DNA of 64,000 nucleotides, taken from the NCBI RefSeq assembly GCF_021390935.1, contig NZ_JAJPUI010000009.1, positions 214,271 to 278,270 on the forward strand, in the 5' to 3' direction. This DNA is from Streptomyces sp. CC228A. Its GTDB lineage: Bacteria > Actinomycetota > Actinomycetes > Streptomycetales > Streptomycetaceae. This document shows positions 17,869 through 25,750 of the stretch, one piece after another. Within the stretch, counting starts at the first letter, position 1, and every line of letters starts with the position of its first letter. The position numbers were made by a program, and so were the translations under genes. The notes beneath the pieces were generated by a model. The model saw only the letters and a list, made by a program, of their open reading frames with translations, was not told the DNA's origin and did no database searches.

Positions 17869-18420
17869 ATGATTGACAACTCCCTGGAAAACCTGCGGGC
17901 GGAGTTGGAAGGGCTCGGCCGGCCTGTCGTAGACCTCTGGATTTCGGGAGTGGATGGCGGAACAGTCGTCGAAAAATTGGGTGGCAACGTTCCTGCAGAC
18001 GTCGTCGCTTGGTTCAGGTGGTGCGGCGGGGTCCGCTTGATGCCTGGGCAAATCCAGGATGATGCGAACCTTATTCCGGGGTATGAACCCCTCGGTCTCG
18101 AGGAGGCGGTTTCCAGTAAAGAGGAATTTGGAGCCATGGATGCAATCTTGGGGGATTCATGGGTTCCGCTTCTTCAGGGAGGTGCGGATTTCTATGCTGC
18201 CGTATACGGTCATGCGAAAGGGAACTTTATTGCAAGTGTAATGCCGGAGAGTGGCGTCGTGGCGGTTTATGAAGATGTTGTCCAGATGGTGGATGCTTTC
18301 ACGGAGTGCTATAGGCGTGGTGCATTCTTCGTCGATTCTGATGGGATGCTTGATATGGACTTCGATATCTGGGAGGCGGTGGATCGCGACTTTCCGTTCA
18401 GGCTGCGAGGTGACTTGTAA
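17869..18420 (+). CDS. SUKH (SMI1/KNR4) family candidate immunity protein for tip 3
   Basis: A 183-residue protein. I start it at the ATG at 17869, which has GAGGAG just upstream, rather than the ATG five codons earlier. The motif VPADVVAWFRWCGGVRLMPG is the conserved SUKH entry (LPxDYxxFLxxxNGG-like), followed by a Trp/Asp-rich core (GDSWVPLLQGGADFYAAVY) that fits the superfamily. SUKH proteins are the commonest immunity proteins against nuclease polymorphic toxins, and this one follows the NucA/NucB-like tip by 54 bases, so neutralising that nuclease is the likely job. Intact, no signal peptide, lower GC than core genes. The partner assignment is by position. Confidence 0.78.
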   Translation: MIDNSLENLRAELEGLGRPVVDLWISGVDGGTVVEKLGGNVPADVVAWFRWCGGVRLMPGQIQDDANLIPGYEPLGLEEAVSSKEEFGAMDAILGDSWVPLLQGGADFYAAVYGHAKGNFIASVMPESGVVAVYEDVVQMVDAFTECYRRGAFFVDSDGMLDMDFDIWEAVDRDFPFRLRGDL

Positions 18421-18624
18421 AGTAGTGATCCTGCGCAGCGTGAGAGCATAGGCGTCGGCGGTCATTGAACAGAGAGGATCTCGTGGATTTTTTGAGCGAG
18501 ATCCGGGAAGTGTGCTCCGGTGCGCTGGCTATATCAGAAAATTACCTCCAATCTGGGGGGGGTGCCTCTATGTCTTTCGTCAAGGCACCTCTGTCGGGTT
18601 TCGGGTGGTTCGGGCTTGCTGAAG

Positions 18625-19842
18625 CTATGCGGCGAGTTCGACGTCCGTCGGTGTCCGGGGTTCGTAGAAGGTGCCGTCGCGGAGCATGGCGAACAGGACG
18701 CTGATGCGTTGGCGGGCGAGGCGGAGGAGTGCCTGGGTGTGGGTTTTGCCGCGGGCTCGTTGCTTGTCGTAGTAGGTGCGGGAGGCCGGGTCGGCGTTCA
18801 TGCAGGCGAAGGCCGAGAGGAACATCGCCCGTTTGAGCTGCCGGTTTCCGCCTCGGGGTGCGTGTTCGCCGTGGATCGAGGTCCCGGACTGCTTCGTGGT
18901 GGGTGCGAGGCCGGCGTAGGAGGCGAGGTGGGCTGCGGTGGGGAAGCTGGTGCCGTCGCCGACGGTAACCAGCAGGACGGCGGCGGTCCTGACGCCGACG
19001 CCGGGCATCGACGTCAGGACCGGGGAAAGAGGGTGAGCCTCCAGCAGAGCGTTGATCTGGGCTTCCATCGCCCGGCGCTGGGTGTGAACAGCGGTGAGCG
19101 AGGCGGCCAGGGAGGGGATCACGATGTCGAGGGTGCCGGTGCCCGGGACCACGACGGTCTGTTCGTCGAGCGCGTCGAAGACGTCGTCGATCAGCCGGGT
19201 GGCCATGCGCGGGGCCTTCGGGCGGATCAGCTCCACGAGTCTGCGGCGGCCTGCCTTGCGCAGGGCGGCCGGGGATCCGTAGCGCTCCAGCAACCAGGTC
19301 ACGGCCTGGTGGTCCAGGCGCGGGCCCAGGACGCGCTCCAGCGAGGGGTGGAACTGGGTGAGCAGACCGCGTATCCGGTTGGAGGTGCGGGTGGCCTCGG
19401 CGGCGAGGTCCTGGTCGAAGCCGACGAGCACGGTGAGCTCGGCAGTGATCTCGTCGGTCAGTTCCAGCGAGCGCAGGGTGTGCGGCATAGTCCGTGCGGC
19501 GTCCGCGATGACGGCGGCGTCTTTGGCGTCGGTCTTGGCCTCGCCCGGGTAGAGGTCGGCGATCCGGCGCATCGCGAGTCCGGGCAGGTAGGCGACCTGG
19601 CAGCCGGCGTCGCGGGCGACGGTCAGCGGCAGGGCGCCGATGGAGGCGGGCTGGTCCACGATCACCAGGACGGTGCCGAACTTGTCGCGCAGCTTGTCGA
19701 AGACGGCCCGCAGCCTGGGCTCGCTGTTGGGCAGCGGTTTGTCGAAGACCTTCTTCCCGCCCGGGGTGAGCCCATGACCGTGGTGGGCACTCTTGCCGAC
19801 GTCCAGGCCCAGGAACACGCCCACGTCTTCGATCTCGAACAT
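18625..19842 (-). CDS. IS110-family transposase (DEDD + serine recombinase-like)
   Basis: A 405-residue transposase. The start at 19842 (MFEIEDVGVFLGLDVGKSAH) has a GGAAGGGGC ribosome site; an in-frame extension to 19944 lacks one. The N-terminal RuvC-like DEDD domain shows LGLDVGK, VIVDQPASIG and a TDAKDAAVIAD block; the C-terminal transposase-20 domain shows LTSMPGVGVRTAAVLL, LASYAGLAPTTKQSG and RGGNRQLKRAMFLSAF, including the conserved Ser of the serine-recombinase-like site. Length is normal for the family (about 400). It is apparently intact, so the element may be active, guided by an RNA from its own non-coding end. Confidence 0.93.
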   Translation of the reverse strand: MFEIEDVGVFLGLDVGKSAHHGHGLTPGGKKVFDKPLPNSEPRLRAVFDKLRDKFGTVLVIVDQPASIGALPLTVARDAGCQVAYLPGLAMRRIADLYPGEAKTDAKDAAVIADAARTMPHTLRSLELTDEITAELTVLVGFDQDLAAEATRTSNRIRGLLTQFHPSLERVLGPRLDHQAVTWLLERYGSPAALRKAGRRRLVELIRPKAPRMATRLIDDVFDALDEQTVVVPGTGTLDIVIPSLAASLTAVHTQRRAMEAQINALLEAHPLSPVLTSMPGVGVRTAAVLLVTVGDGTSFPTAAHLASYAGLAPTTKQSGTSIHGEHAPRGGNRQLKRAMFLSAFACMNADPASRTYYDKQRARGKTHTQALLRLARQRISVLFAMLRDGTFYEPRTPTDVELAA

Positions 19843-20104
19843 CGTGCCCCTTCCCAGGGGGTGTTGGCGGTGCCGGCCTCGGCTCGGGTGTCGTGCTCGC
19901 GCATCCACGTTATGCAGACCTGCCGCCCGCGAACTGTCCGGCATTGCGCCGGACCGGACGGTGGCCGGACCTCTGATCAGCGTCTCCGACGAACACCCCC
20001 GGACCCGGTGACACCACCCCCCAGGTCATGCCTTCGACAGGGGGCAACAGTCATGCCGGGCCCGGAGGCCAGCGGCCCCGTTGCGGAGCCGCAGAAAACA
20101 TAAC
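19843..20104 (-). other. IS110 non-coding end, candidate bridge RNA locus
   Basis: About 260 bases between the transposase start and the element end have no gene. In IS110-family elements this end produces the structured RNA whose loops pair with target and donor DNA. I see GC-rich segments able to fold but did not derive a structure, and the poly-G target would be expected to be matched by C-rich guide bases such as the CCCCCC-containing run near 20016-20023. That match is suggestive only. Confidence 0.45.
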
Positions 20105-20339
20105 GGGGGGATTGGCGCGCCAGGGGCGTTTGATCGCATTCGCCAGATGGCAGCCCAGTCATGGCTCGACGCTGTCCGATGGCATGCGGCCGTCGAACTA
20201 GAGATCGAAGGGGGAGCTTGGGTTCGACGAAGGTCAAATGTTGGGGTAGTGCGTACCTCGGGCGCTATTGAGGTCCAGCCTTGCCGATACAGTGCTTCGG
20301 CGGCCCACATGTCCGCTATGCCCTAAACAAGAACCCCAT

Positions 20340-20915
20340 GAATTCCTGATCAATAGCACGGGCATCCACGCGAGGGTGTCGAGAGCAATCTGGACGATGT
20401 CCGGCCAGATCTGGTTCTGCGCGGTGAGTCGTCAGAGGCAGGTAGCCCGAGGCCGGTCGTGCGAGCGGCAGAGACCCACAACCTCGGCCCGTGCCGGCTG
20501 GCGGTGCCGCAGCTCCAGAGCCGCGACCGGCGGGTCGGGGTGGTGCTGGAGGCGAACGCGGTGAGCCGCAGTCAGGCAGAGTTGAGCACGCGCAACTGGG
20601 CGCTGGAGTGCGGTCGTCCTTGCGGACGATCAGCTGTGTTCCCTTCGGCCAGCCGTTGAGGCGGTCGCAGGTGAGTTCGGCGACCCGGGCGCCGTTCCGA
20701 TGTCGCTGTCAGGCTCGGTCGCTGCCGTTCAGGCCGAGGGCGGGATTTCGAAGACGGCGTGGTGAACCTGTTCCGTGATGGTCATGCTGACCGACTACGA
20801 GAGCCACCCGCCACGCTGGGCGAACACGCGACGAGCTCGTCGGTGCCGCCTGCAGAGTCGGTGCGGATCAGCGTCCGGCATCCCCGCCGGAACCCTTCCG
20901 GGAGCTGGGCCATGG
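20340..20915 (-). pseudogene. Decayed IS1380-family transposase fragment
   Basis: Read leftward from about 20915, successive pieces in shifting frames resemble an IS1380 transposase: AQLPEGFRRGCRTLIRTDSA and GGTDELV, then SMTITEQVHHAVFEIPPSA, then GARVAELTCDRLNGWPKGTQ with LIVRKDD, and finally AQNQIWPDIVQIALDTLAWM. The order of blocks is that of the family, but there are several frameshifts, stops and deletions, so the gene is dead. It stops about 35 bases before the galE stop codon. The bases around 20930-20950 show nothing else. Confidence 0.75.
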
Positions 20916-20950
20916 TCGGCTGCCTCTCCGGGCGCCAGGCCGTCGCCGCC

Positions 20951-21026
20951 GCTACCCGGCCAGGACCTTCTCGCGGATCCTCGCCCATTCCAGGGAGTGC
21001 CGGATGCCCTGGGCGACGGAGTGGCG
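20951..21026 (-). repeat. galE 3' end (right copy of the 76-bp direct repeat)
   Basis: Native copy of the repeat, covering the last 25 codons of galE, its stop and one base beyond. It pairs with 268-343 and marks the right boundary of the accessory region. Confidence 0.85.
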
Positions 21027-21941
21027 GGGCTCCCAGCCGAGGAGCGTGCGGGCGCGGTCGCTGCGGGTGTAGGCGCCGACGACGTCCCCCGGGCGGCGCT
21101 CCGTCTCGACGGCGGCCACGGGCTCGTCGGCCACGCTGTTGAAGGCGTCCAGCAGCTCGCGGACGGTCGTGCCGGTGCCGGTGCCGAGGTTGATCGCCAG
21201 GCTGCCCCGCTCCAGGACGGCGTCGAACCGCTGGAGCGCGGCCACGTGCGCGGTGGCGAGATCCCAGACGTGGATGTAGTCGCGGATGCCGGAGCCGTCG
21301 CGAGTCGGGAAGTCGGTGCCCGTGAGGGGGAAGGGGGTCTTGTCCTCGTACGCCTCGATCATCTTGCCCAGCGCGTGGCTGGGGCGGCGCAGCTGGAGGC
21401 CGGTGCGCATCCGCGGGTCGGCGCCGATCGGGTTGAAGTAGCGCAGGGACAGCACGCGGATCGGCTGGGTGGCGGCGATGTCCGCGAACATGCCCTCGCA
21501 CACCGCCTTCGTCCGGGCGTACGGGCTCTGCGGGTCGAGGGCGGAGTCCTCGGTCACGGTGAGGTCCGGCTCGGCGCCGTAGATGGCGGCGGACGAGCTG
21601 AACACCATGCGGGAGCAGCCGTTGCGGAGCAGGTGCTCGACGAAGTCGAGGCTCTTGGCGACGTTGGCCCGGTAGTAGCCGACGGGGTCGGCCACCGAGG
21701 CAGGGACGACGATGAGCGCCGCGCAGTGGACGACGGCGTCGATGTCGGGGTGCTCGGCGAAGATCCGGTCGACGAGGGGGCCGTCGGCGATGTCGCCCTC
21801 GTAGAAGGGGCGGTCGGCGACGAACTCGCGGCGCCCGGTGATCAGGCTGTCCAGGACGACCACGTCGATCCCCGCGTCGGAGCAGGCCGAGGCGACGGTG
21901 CTGCCGATGTATCCGGCTCCTCCGGCGATGAGGACCTTCAT
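20952..21941 (-). CDS. galE: UDP-glucose 4-epimerase
   Basis: A 329-residue NAD-dependent SDR-type epimerase that interconverts UDP-glucose and UDP-galactose. The start at 21941 (MKVLIAGGAGYIGS) is preceded by GGAGGGAG; the frame extends to 21998 without a ribosome site. Seen: the Rossmann motif GGAGYIG, the catalytic Ser region FSSSAAIYG, the YxxxK pair in SPYARTK, RYFNPIGAD, and GIRDYIHVWDLA. The C-terminal 25 codons are duplicated at 268-343, some 20.6 kb away. Before the accessory region arrived, its 3' end probably faced the start of coaA, both on the minus strand. Confidence 0.93.
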   Translation of the reverse strand: MKVLIAGGAGYIGSTVASACSDAGIDVVVLDSLITGRREFVADRPFYEGDIADGPLVDRIFAEHPDIDAVVHCAALIVVPASVADPVGYYRANVAKSLDFVEHLLRNGCSRMVFSSSAAIYGAEPDLTVTEDSALDPQSPYARTKAVCEGMFADIAATQPIRVLSLRYFNPIGADPRMRTGLQLRRPSHALGKMIEAYEDKTPFPLTGTDFPTRDGSGIRDYIHVWDLATAHVAALQRFDAVLERGSLAINLGTGTGTTVRELLDAFNSVADEPVAAVETERRPGDVVGAYTRSDRARTLLGWEPRHSVAQGIRHSLEWARIREKVLAG

Positions 21942-22140
21942 CGTGTCTCCCTCCGTGGCCCGACGACGCCGACGGCCCGAGCCTACCGGGGGCCGCATGG
22001 TGCCCCGTGCGGCGATCCGTGATCACGGCGGCATCACGGTCTGGTCCCGTCATGGACCCGCCATGAGACCGACGGCTTTGGTGTCAGTGGCGGCACATAG
22101 GGTGCTCACAACTTCACACAGAAAGAACATCAGAAGACCT

Positions 22141-22929
22141 ATGCGATCCATGCTCGTCCGCCGTTCCGCCGTCGCCGCCTCCGCGGTCTCCCTCGCCCTG
22201 CTGGTCACCGCCTGCGGCGGCAGCAAGGACGACAACGCCGACGCCGCGCCCAAGGACAAGGCCGGCGCCGCGTCCGCGTCCGCGGCGCCGGCCGCCGCCG
22301 AGCCCGCCGCCAAGGTCCTCTCCGAGGCGGAGCTGAAGAAGGCGCTCGTCACCGACGCCGACCTGGAGGGCTTCAAGATCAAGGCCGGTGACACGGCCCA
22401 GGTCGCGGCGCTGGCGAAGAGCAAGGTGTCCACGGACAAGGCCGAGTGCGAGCCGCTCGCCCGCCTCCTCACGTCGGTCCCGATGGGCGAGCCCGCCGCC
22501 CGGGCCCTGGCCATGGCGAACCAGAGCCCCAAGAAGGAGGACCTCGCCGCCGGCAAGCTGGGCGGCAGCATGACGCTGGTCGGCCTCGCCTCGTACGAGG
22601 GCAAGGGCGCCGAGGAGGCGCTCGCCTCCCTGCGCGCCGCCGGCGCGGCCTGCGCGGGCGGGTTCACCGTCACGCAGGACGGTGCCGCCGTCAAGGTCAC
22701 CAAGCTCGAGGAGCTGAAGGTGTCCGGCGGCGACGAGGCGACCGGCTGGAAGGTGACGGCCGAGGTGGACGGCACCCCGAGCCTCTACCAGGCGGCAGCC
22801 GTCCGCCAGGGCGCCACGCTGGCCACCTTCCCGGTCCAGGACCTCGGCTTCGTCGTGACCGGCAAGGCCGGCGACTACCCGGCGGCACTGTCCGACGCCC
22901 AGATCGGCAAGCTCGCCCAGCAGGGCTGA
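22141..22929 (+). CDS. Secreted lipoprotein upstream of glmS
   Basis: A 262-residue lipoprotein. The ATG at 22141 opens a signal peptide with twin basic residues and a lipobox LLVTAC at about residues 19-24; then comes an Ala/Lys/Asp-rich linker and a compact domain (about 60-262) without motifs I recognise. A related protein is found near glmS in other streptomycetes as far as I recall, but its function is unknown. The upstream 200 bases separate it from the divergent galE and should hold promoters for both. It ends 65 bases before glmS and may share a transcript with it. Confidence 0.8.
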   Translation: MRSMLVRRSAVAASAVSLALLVTACGGSKDDNADAAPKDKAGAASASAAPAAAEPAAKVLSEAELKKALVTDADLEGFKIKAGDTAQVAALAKSKVSTDKAECEPLARLLTSVPMGEPAARALAMANQSPKKEDLAAGKLGGSMTLVGLASYEGKGAEEALASLRAAGAACAGGFTVTQDGAAVKVTKLEELKVSGGDEATGWKVTAEVDGTPSLYQAAAVRQGATLATFPVQDLGFVVTGKAGDYPAALSDAQIGKLAQQG

Positions 22930-22994
22930 CCCGGACGCCCCCGGCCGGGCCCGGGGTGACGCGGGCGCGCCCGCCGGAGTCGTAGGCTGCCGCC

Positions 22995-24842
22995 ATGTGC
23001 GGAATCGTGGGTTACGTCGGCGGGCAGTCGGCGCTCGATGTGGTGATCGCCGGCCTGAAGAGGCTGGAGTACCGGGGCTACGACTCGGCGGGCGTCGCCG
23101 TGCTCGCCGACGGCGGGCTCGCGGCGGCGAAGAAGGCCGGGAAGCTCGTCAACCTGGAGAAGGAGCTGGTCGGCCGCCCGCTGCCCAGCGGGTCCACCGG
23201 GATCGGCCACACCCGGTGGGCCACCCACGGCGGCCCGACCGACGCCAACGCCCACCCCCACCTCGACAACGCCGGGCGGGTCGCCGTCGTCCACAACGGC
23301 ATCATCGAGAACTTCGCCGTGCTGCGCGCCGAACTGGAGGAGCGCGGCCACACCCTGGAGTCCGAGACCGACACCGAGGTTGTCGCCCACCTCCTCGCCG
23401 AGGCCCACTCGTCCACCGCGGACCTCGCGGAGGCCATGCGGCAGGTGTGCCGCAGGCTCGAAGGCGCGTTCACCCTCGTCGCCGTGCACGCGGACGAGCC
23501 CGACGTGGTCGTCGGGGCCCGCCGCAACTCGCCGCTCGTCGTCGGCGTCGGCGAGGGCGAGAGCTTCCTCGCCTCCGACGTCGCCGCGTTCATCGAGCAC
23601 ACCCGGTCCGCGATCGAGCTCGGCCAGGACCAGGTCGTGGAGCTGCGCCGGGACGGCGTCGCCGTCACCGACTTCCACGGCGCGCCCGCCGACGTGCGCT
23701 CGTACCACGTCGACTGGGACGCCTCCGCCGCCGAGAAGGGCGGCTACGACTACTTCATGCTGAAGGAGATCGCCGAGCAGCCGAAGGCGGTCGCCGACAC
23801 GCTGCTGGGGCGCATCGACGCCGAGGGCCACCTCACGCTCGACGAGGTCCGCATCCCCGCCTCCGTGCTGCGCGAGGCGACCAAGGTGGTCATCGTCGCC
23901 TGCGGCACCGCCTTCCACGCGGGGATGATCGCGAAGTACGCCATCGAGCACTGGACCCGCATCCCCTGCGAGGTGGAGCTCGCCAGCGAGTTCCGCTACC
24001 GCGACCCGATCCTGGACCACCGCACCCTGGTCATCGCCATCTCGCAGTCCGGCGAGACCATGGACACCCTGATGGCGCTGCGGCACGCCCGCGAGCAGGG
24101 CGCCCGGGTCCTCGCCATCTGCAACACCAACGGGTCGACCATCCCGCGGGAGTCCGACGCCGTCCTCTACACGCACGCCGGGCCCGAGGTGGCGGTGGCG
24201 TCGACGAAGGCGTTCCTCACCCAGCTCGTCGCCTGCTACCTGCTCGCGCTGTACCTGGGGCAGGTCCGCGGCACCAAGTGGGGAGACGAGATCTGCGCCG
24301 TCATCCGGGACCTGTCCCGCATCGCGGACGGTGTCGAGCGGGTGCTCGACACCATGGAACCGGTACGGGAGCTGGCCCGGTCCCTCGCCGACAAGGACAC
24401 GGTGCTGTTCCTCGGCCGGCACGTCGGCTACCCGGTGGCGCTCGAAGGCGCGCTGAAGCTGAAGGAACTGGCGTACATGCACGCCGAGGGGTTCGCCGCG
24501 GGCGAGCTCAAGCACGGGCCGATCGCGCTCATCGAGAAGGACCTGCCGGTGGTGGTCGTGGTGCCGTCGCCGCGCGGCCGCTCCGTGCTGCACGGCAAGA
24601 TCGTCTCCAACATCCAGGAGATCCGGGCCCGCGGCGCCCGCACCATCGTCATCGCGGAGGAGGGCGACGAGGCGGTCGTGCCGTACGCCGACCACCTCGT
24701 CCGCATCCCCGCCACCCCGACGCTGCTTCAGCCCCTGGTCGCCACCGTGCCGTTGCAGGTCTTCGCCTGCGAACTGGCCACGGCCCGGGGCAACGAGGTG
24801 GACCAGCCGCGCAACCTGGCGAAGTCGGTCACCGTCGAATGA
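22995..24842 (+). CDS. glmS: Glutamine--fructose-6-phosphate aminotransferase (isomerizing)
   Basis: A 615-residue enzyme, the usual length, making glucosamine-6-phosphate from fructose-6-phosphate and glutamine, the entry to UDP-GlcNAc and peptidoglycan. The N-terminal glutaminase domain begins with the catalytic Cys (MCGIVGYVG, mature Cys1) and has HTRWATHGGPTD and HNGIIEN. Two SIS sugar-isomerase domains follow, with ACGTAFHAGM, ISQSGETMDTL and GRHVGYPVALEGALKLKEL. The end LAKSVTVE is the conserved C-terminus. The stop codon overlaps the acpS start as ATGA, so the two are translationally coupled. Confidence 0.97.
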   Translation: MCGIVGYVGGQSALDVVIAGLKRLEYRGYDSAGVAVLADGGLAAAKKAGKLVNLEKELVGRPLPSGSTGIGHTRWATHGGPTDANAHPHLDNAGRVAVVHNGIIENFAVLRAELEERGHTLESETDTEVVAHLLAEAHSSTADLAEAMRQVCRRLEGAFTLVAVHADEPDVVVGARRNSPLVVGVGEGESFLASDVAAFIEHTRSAIELGQDQVVELRRDGVAVTDFHGAPADVRSYHVDWDASAAEKGGYDYFMLKEIAEQPKAVADTLLGRIDAEGHLTLDEVRIPASVLREATKVVIVACGTAFHAGMIAKYAIEHWTRIPCEVELASEFRYRDPILDHRTLVIAISQSGETMDTLMALRHAREQGARVLAICNTNGSTIPRESDAVLYTHAGPEVAVASTKAFLTQLVACYLLALYLGQVRGTKWGDEICAVIRDLSRIADGVERVLDTMEPVRELARSLADKDTVLFLGRHVGYPVALEGALKLKELAYMHAEGFAAGELKHGPIALIEKDLPVVVVVPSPRGRSVLHGKIVSNIQEIRARGARTIVIAEEGDEAVVPYADHLVRIPATPTLLQPLVATVPLQVFACELATARGNEVDQPRNLAKSVTVE

Positions 24843-25207
24843 TCATCGGGGTGGGGATCGACGTCGCCGCGATCGACCGGTTCGCGCAGGCCCTGGAGCG
24901 GACCCCGCACCTCGCTGACCGGCTCTTCGTGGAGCGGGAGCTGCTGCTGCCGAGCGGGGAGCGGCGCGGTGTGGCGTCGCTCGCGGCCCGGTTCGCGGCG
25001 AAGGAGGCCCTCGCGAAGGCGCTCGGTGCGCCGCCCGGACTGCAGTGGACGGACGCGGAGGTGTACGTCGAGGGCAGCGGGCAGCCGCGGCTCAGGGTGC
25101 GGGGGACGGTGGCCGCGCGCGCGGCCGAACTGGGCGTGCGGAGCTGGCATGTGTCGCTCAGCCACGACGCCGGGGTGGCGTCGGCGGTCGTGATAGCGGA
25201 GGGGTGA
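24839..25207 (+). CDS. acpS: Holo-[acyl-carrier-protein] synthase
   Basis: A 122-residue 4'-phosphopantetheinyl transferase of the AcpS type, which converts apo-ACP to holo-ACP for fatty acid synthesis using CoA. Motifs: GVGIDVAAIDRF with the metal-binding Asp, the RFAAKEALAKALG block with the catalytic Glu/Lys, and WHVSLSHDAGVASA. It starts within the glmS stop (ATGA overlap). Downstream lies a long G-rich repeat region before nnrD. CoA supply from coaA, formerly close by, links the genes by pathway. Confidence 0.95.
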   Translation: MIIGVGIDVAAIDRFAQALERTPHLADRLFVERELLLPSGERRGVASLAARFAAKEALAKALGAPPGLQWTDAEVYVEGSGQPRLRVRGTVAARAAELGVRSWHVSLSHDAGVASAVVIAEG

Positions 25208-25750
25208 GCGGGACGCTGCCCGGTTCCGCTCGCGCACGGGCCCCGGCGCCGGGAGGTCCGGTGCGCGGAGGACCTGGGCGGGAAGGGCCGGGCGCGGGGG
25301 CCTGAGCGGGAAGGGCTGGCCGTGGAGGACCGGGGCGGGAAGGGCCGGGCGTGGAGGGTCTGCGAGCGAAGGGCCGGGCGTGGGGCCTGTGCGAGAAGGG
25401 CCGGCCGTGGAGGGCCTGGGCTGGAAGGGCCGGGCGTGGAGGGTCTGCGCGAGAAGGCCGGCCGTGGAGGACCGGGCCCGGGGCGCCACCGGGCCCGGGG
25501 CGCCCGGCGCAGAGGAAACGTGCGGAGTGGGCCGGCCGGGAGTGGGCCGGGCCGGAAGTGGGCCGGCCGGGAATGGGCCGGGCCGGAAGTGGGCCGGCCG
25601 GGAATGGGCCGGGCCGGAAGTGGGCCGGGCCCGGGGTGGGCCGGCCGGAGCGGGCAGAAGTCGGGCGGGGGCGCGGGAAGGCCGTGCCGGGGCCGCGCGC
25701 CGGGTGTCCGCGCCGGGGCGTAAGCCGGAGCCGAGAAGGAGGCTGAGCTG
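25208..25750. repeat. G-rich degenerate repeat region between acpS and nnrD
   Basis: More than 500 bases without a gene. The plus strand is strongly G-biased and built from variations on GAAGGGCCGGGCGTGGAGG, then from 25527 an exact tandem repeat of 31 bases (see separate entry). Open frames on both strands here are repeat artefacts of low complexity. Multiple G runs could form quadruplexes on the plus strand. Confidence 0.8.
25527..25640. repeat. 31-bp tandem repeat, three full copies plus a partial
   Basis: Units at 25527-25557, 25558-25588 and 25589-25619, then a partial copy. The unit begins GTGGGCCGGCCGGGA and ends GGGCCGGAA. The second and third copies are identical and the first differs by one base (G for A), which points to recent slippage or unequal exchange. 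Confidence 0.85.

Larger units (their letters stand above)
18563..20104 (-). mobile_element. IS110-family insertion sequence (about 1.54 kb)
   Basis: Bounded by G runs at 18555-18562 and 20105-20110, which are shared with the interrupted target gene. It carries one complete transposase (18625-19842, minus) and a non-coding end of about 260 bases upstream of it (19843-20104). IS110 elements lack terminal inverted repeats and usually make no target duplication, in line with what is seen. The exact ends within the G runs cannot be placed. The long upstream non-coding end is where the guide (bridge) RNA of this family is encoded. Confidence 0.8.
18483..20326 (+). pseudogene. Small gene split by IS110; removing the element restores a 97-residue protein
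   Basis: A GTG at 18483 with AGAGAGG upstream begins MDFLSEIREVCSGALAISENY and reaches CAATCT followed by a G run. If everything between the G runs at 18555-18562 and 20105-20110 is removed, the frame continues without a break as GGIGAPGAFDRIRQMAAQSW and onward to a stop at 20326. The protein is unknown to me. It follows the SUKH gene by 62 bases and belongs to the same low-GC cassette zone, so it may be another immunity or accessory protein. That a single clean excision restores the frame supports IS110 as a recent arrival. Confidence 0.72.
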
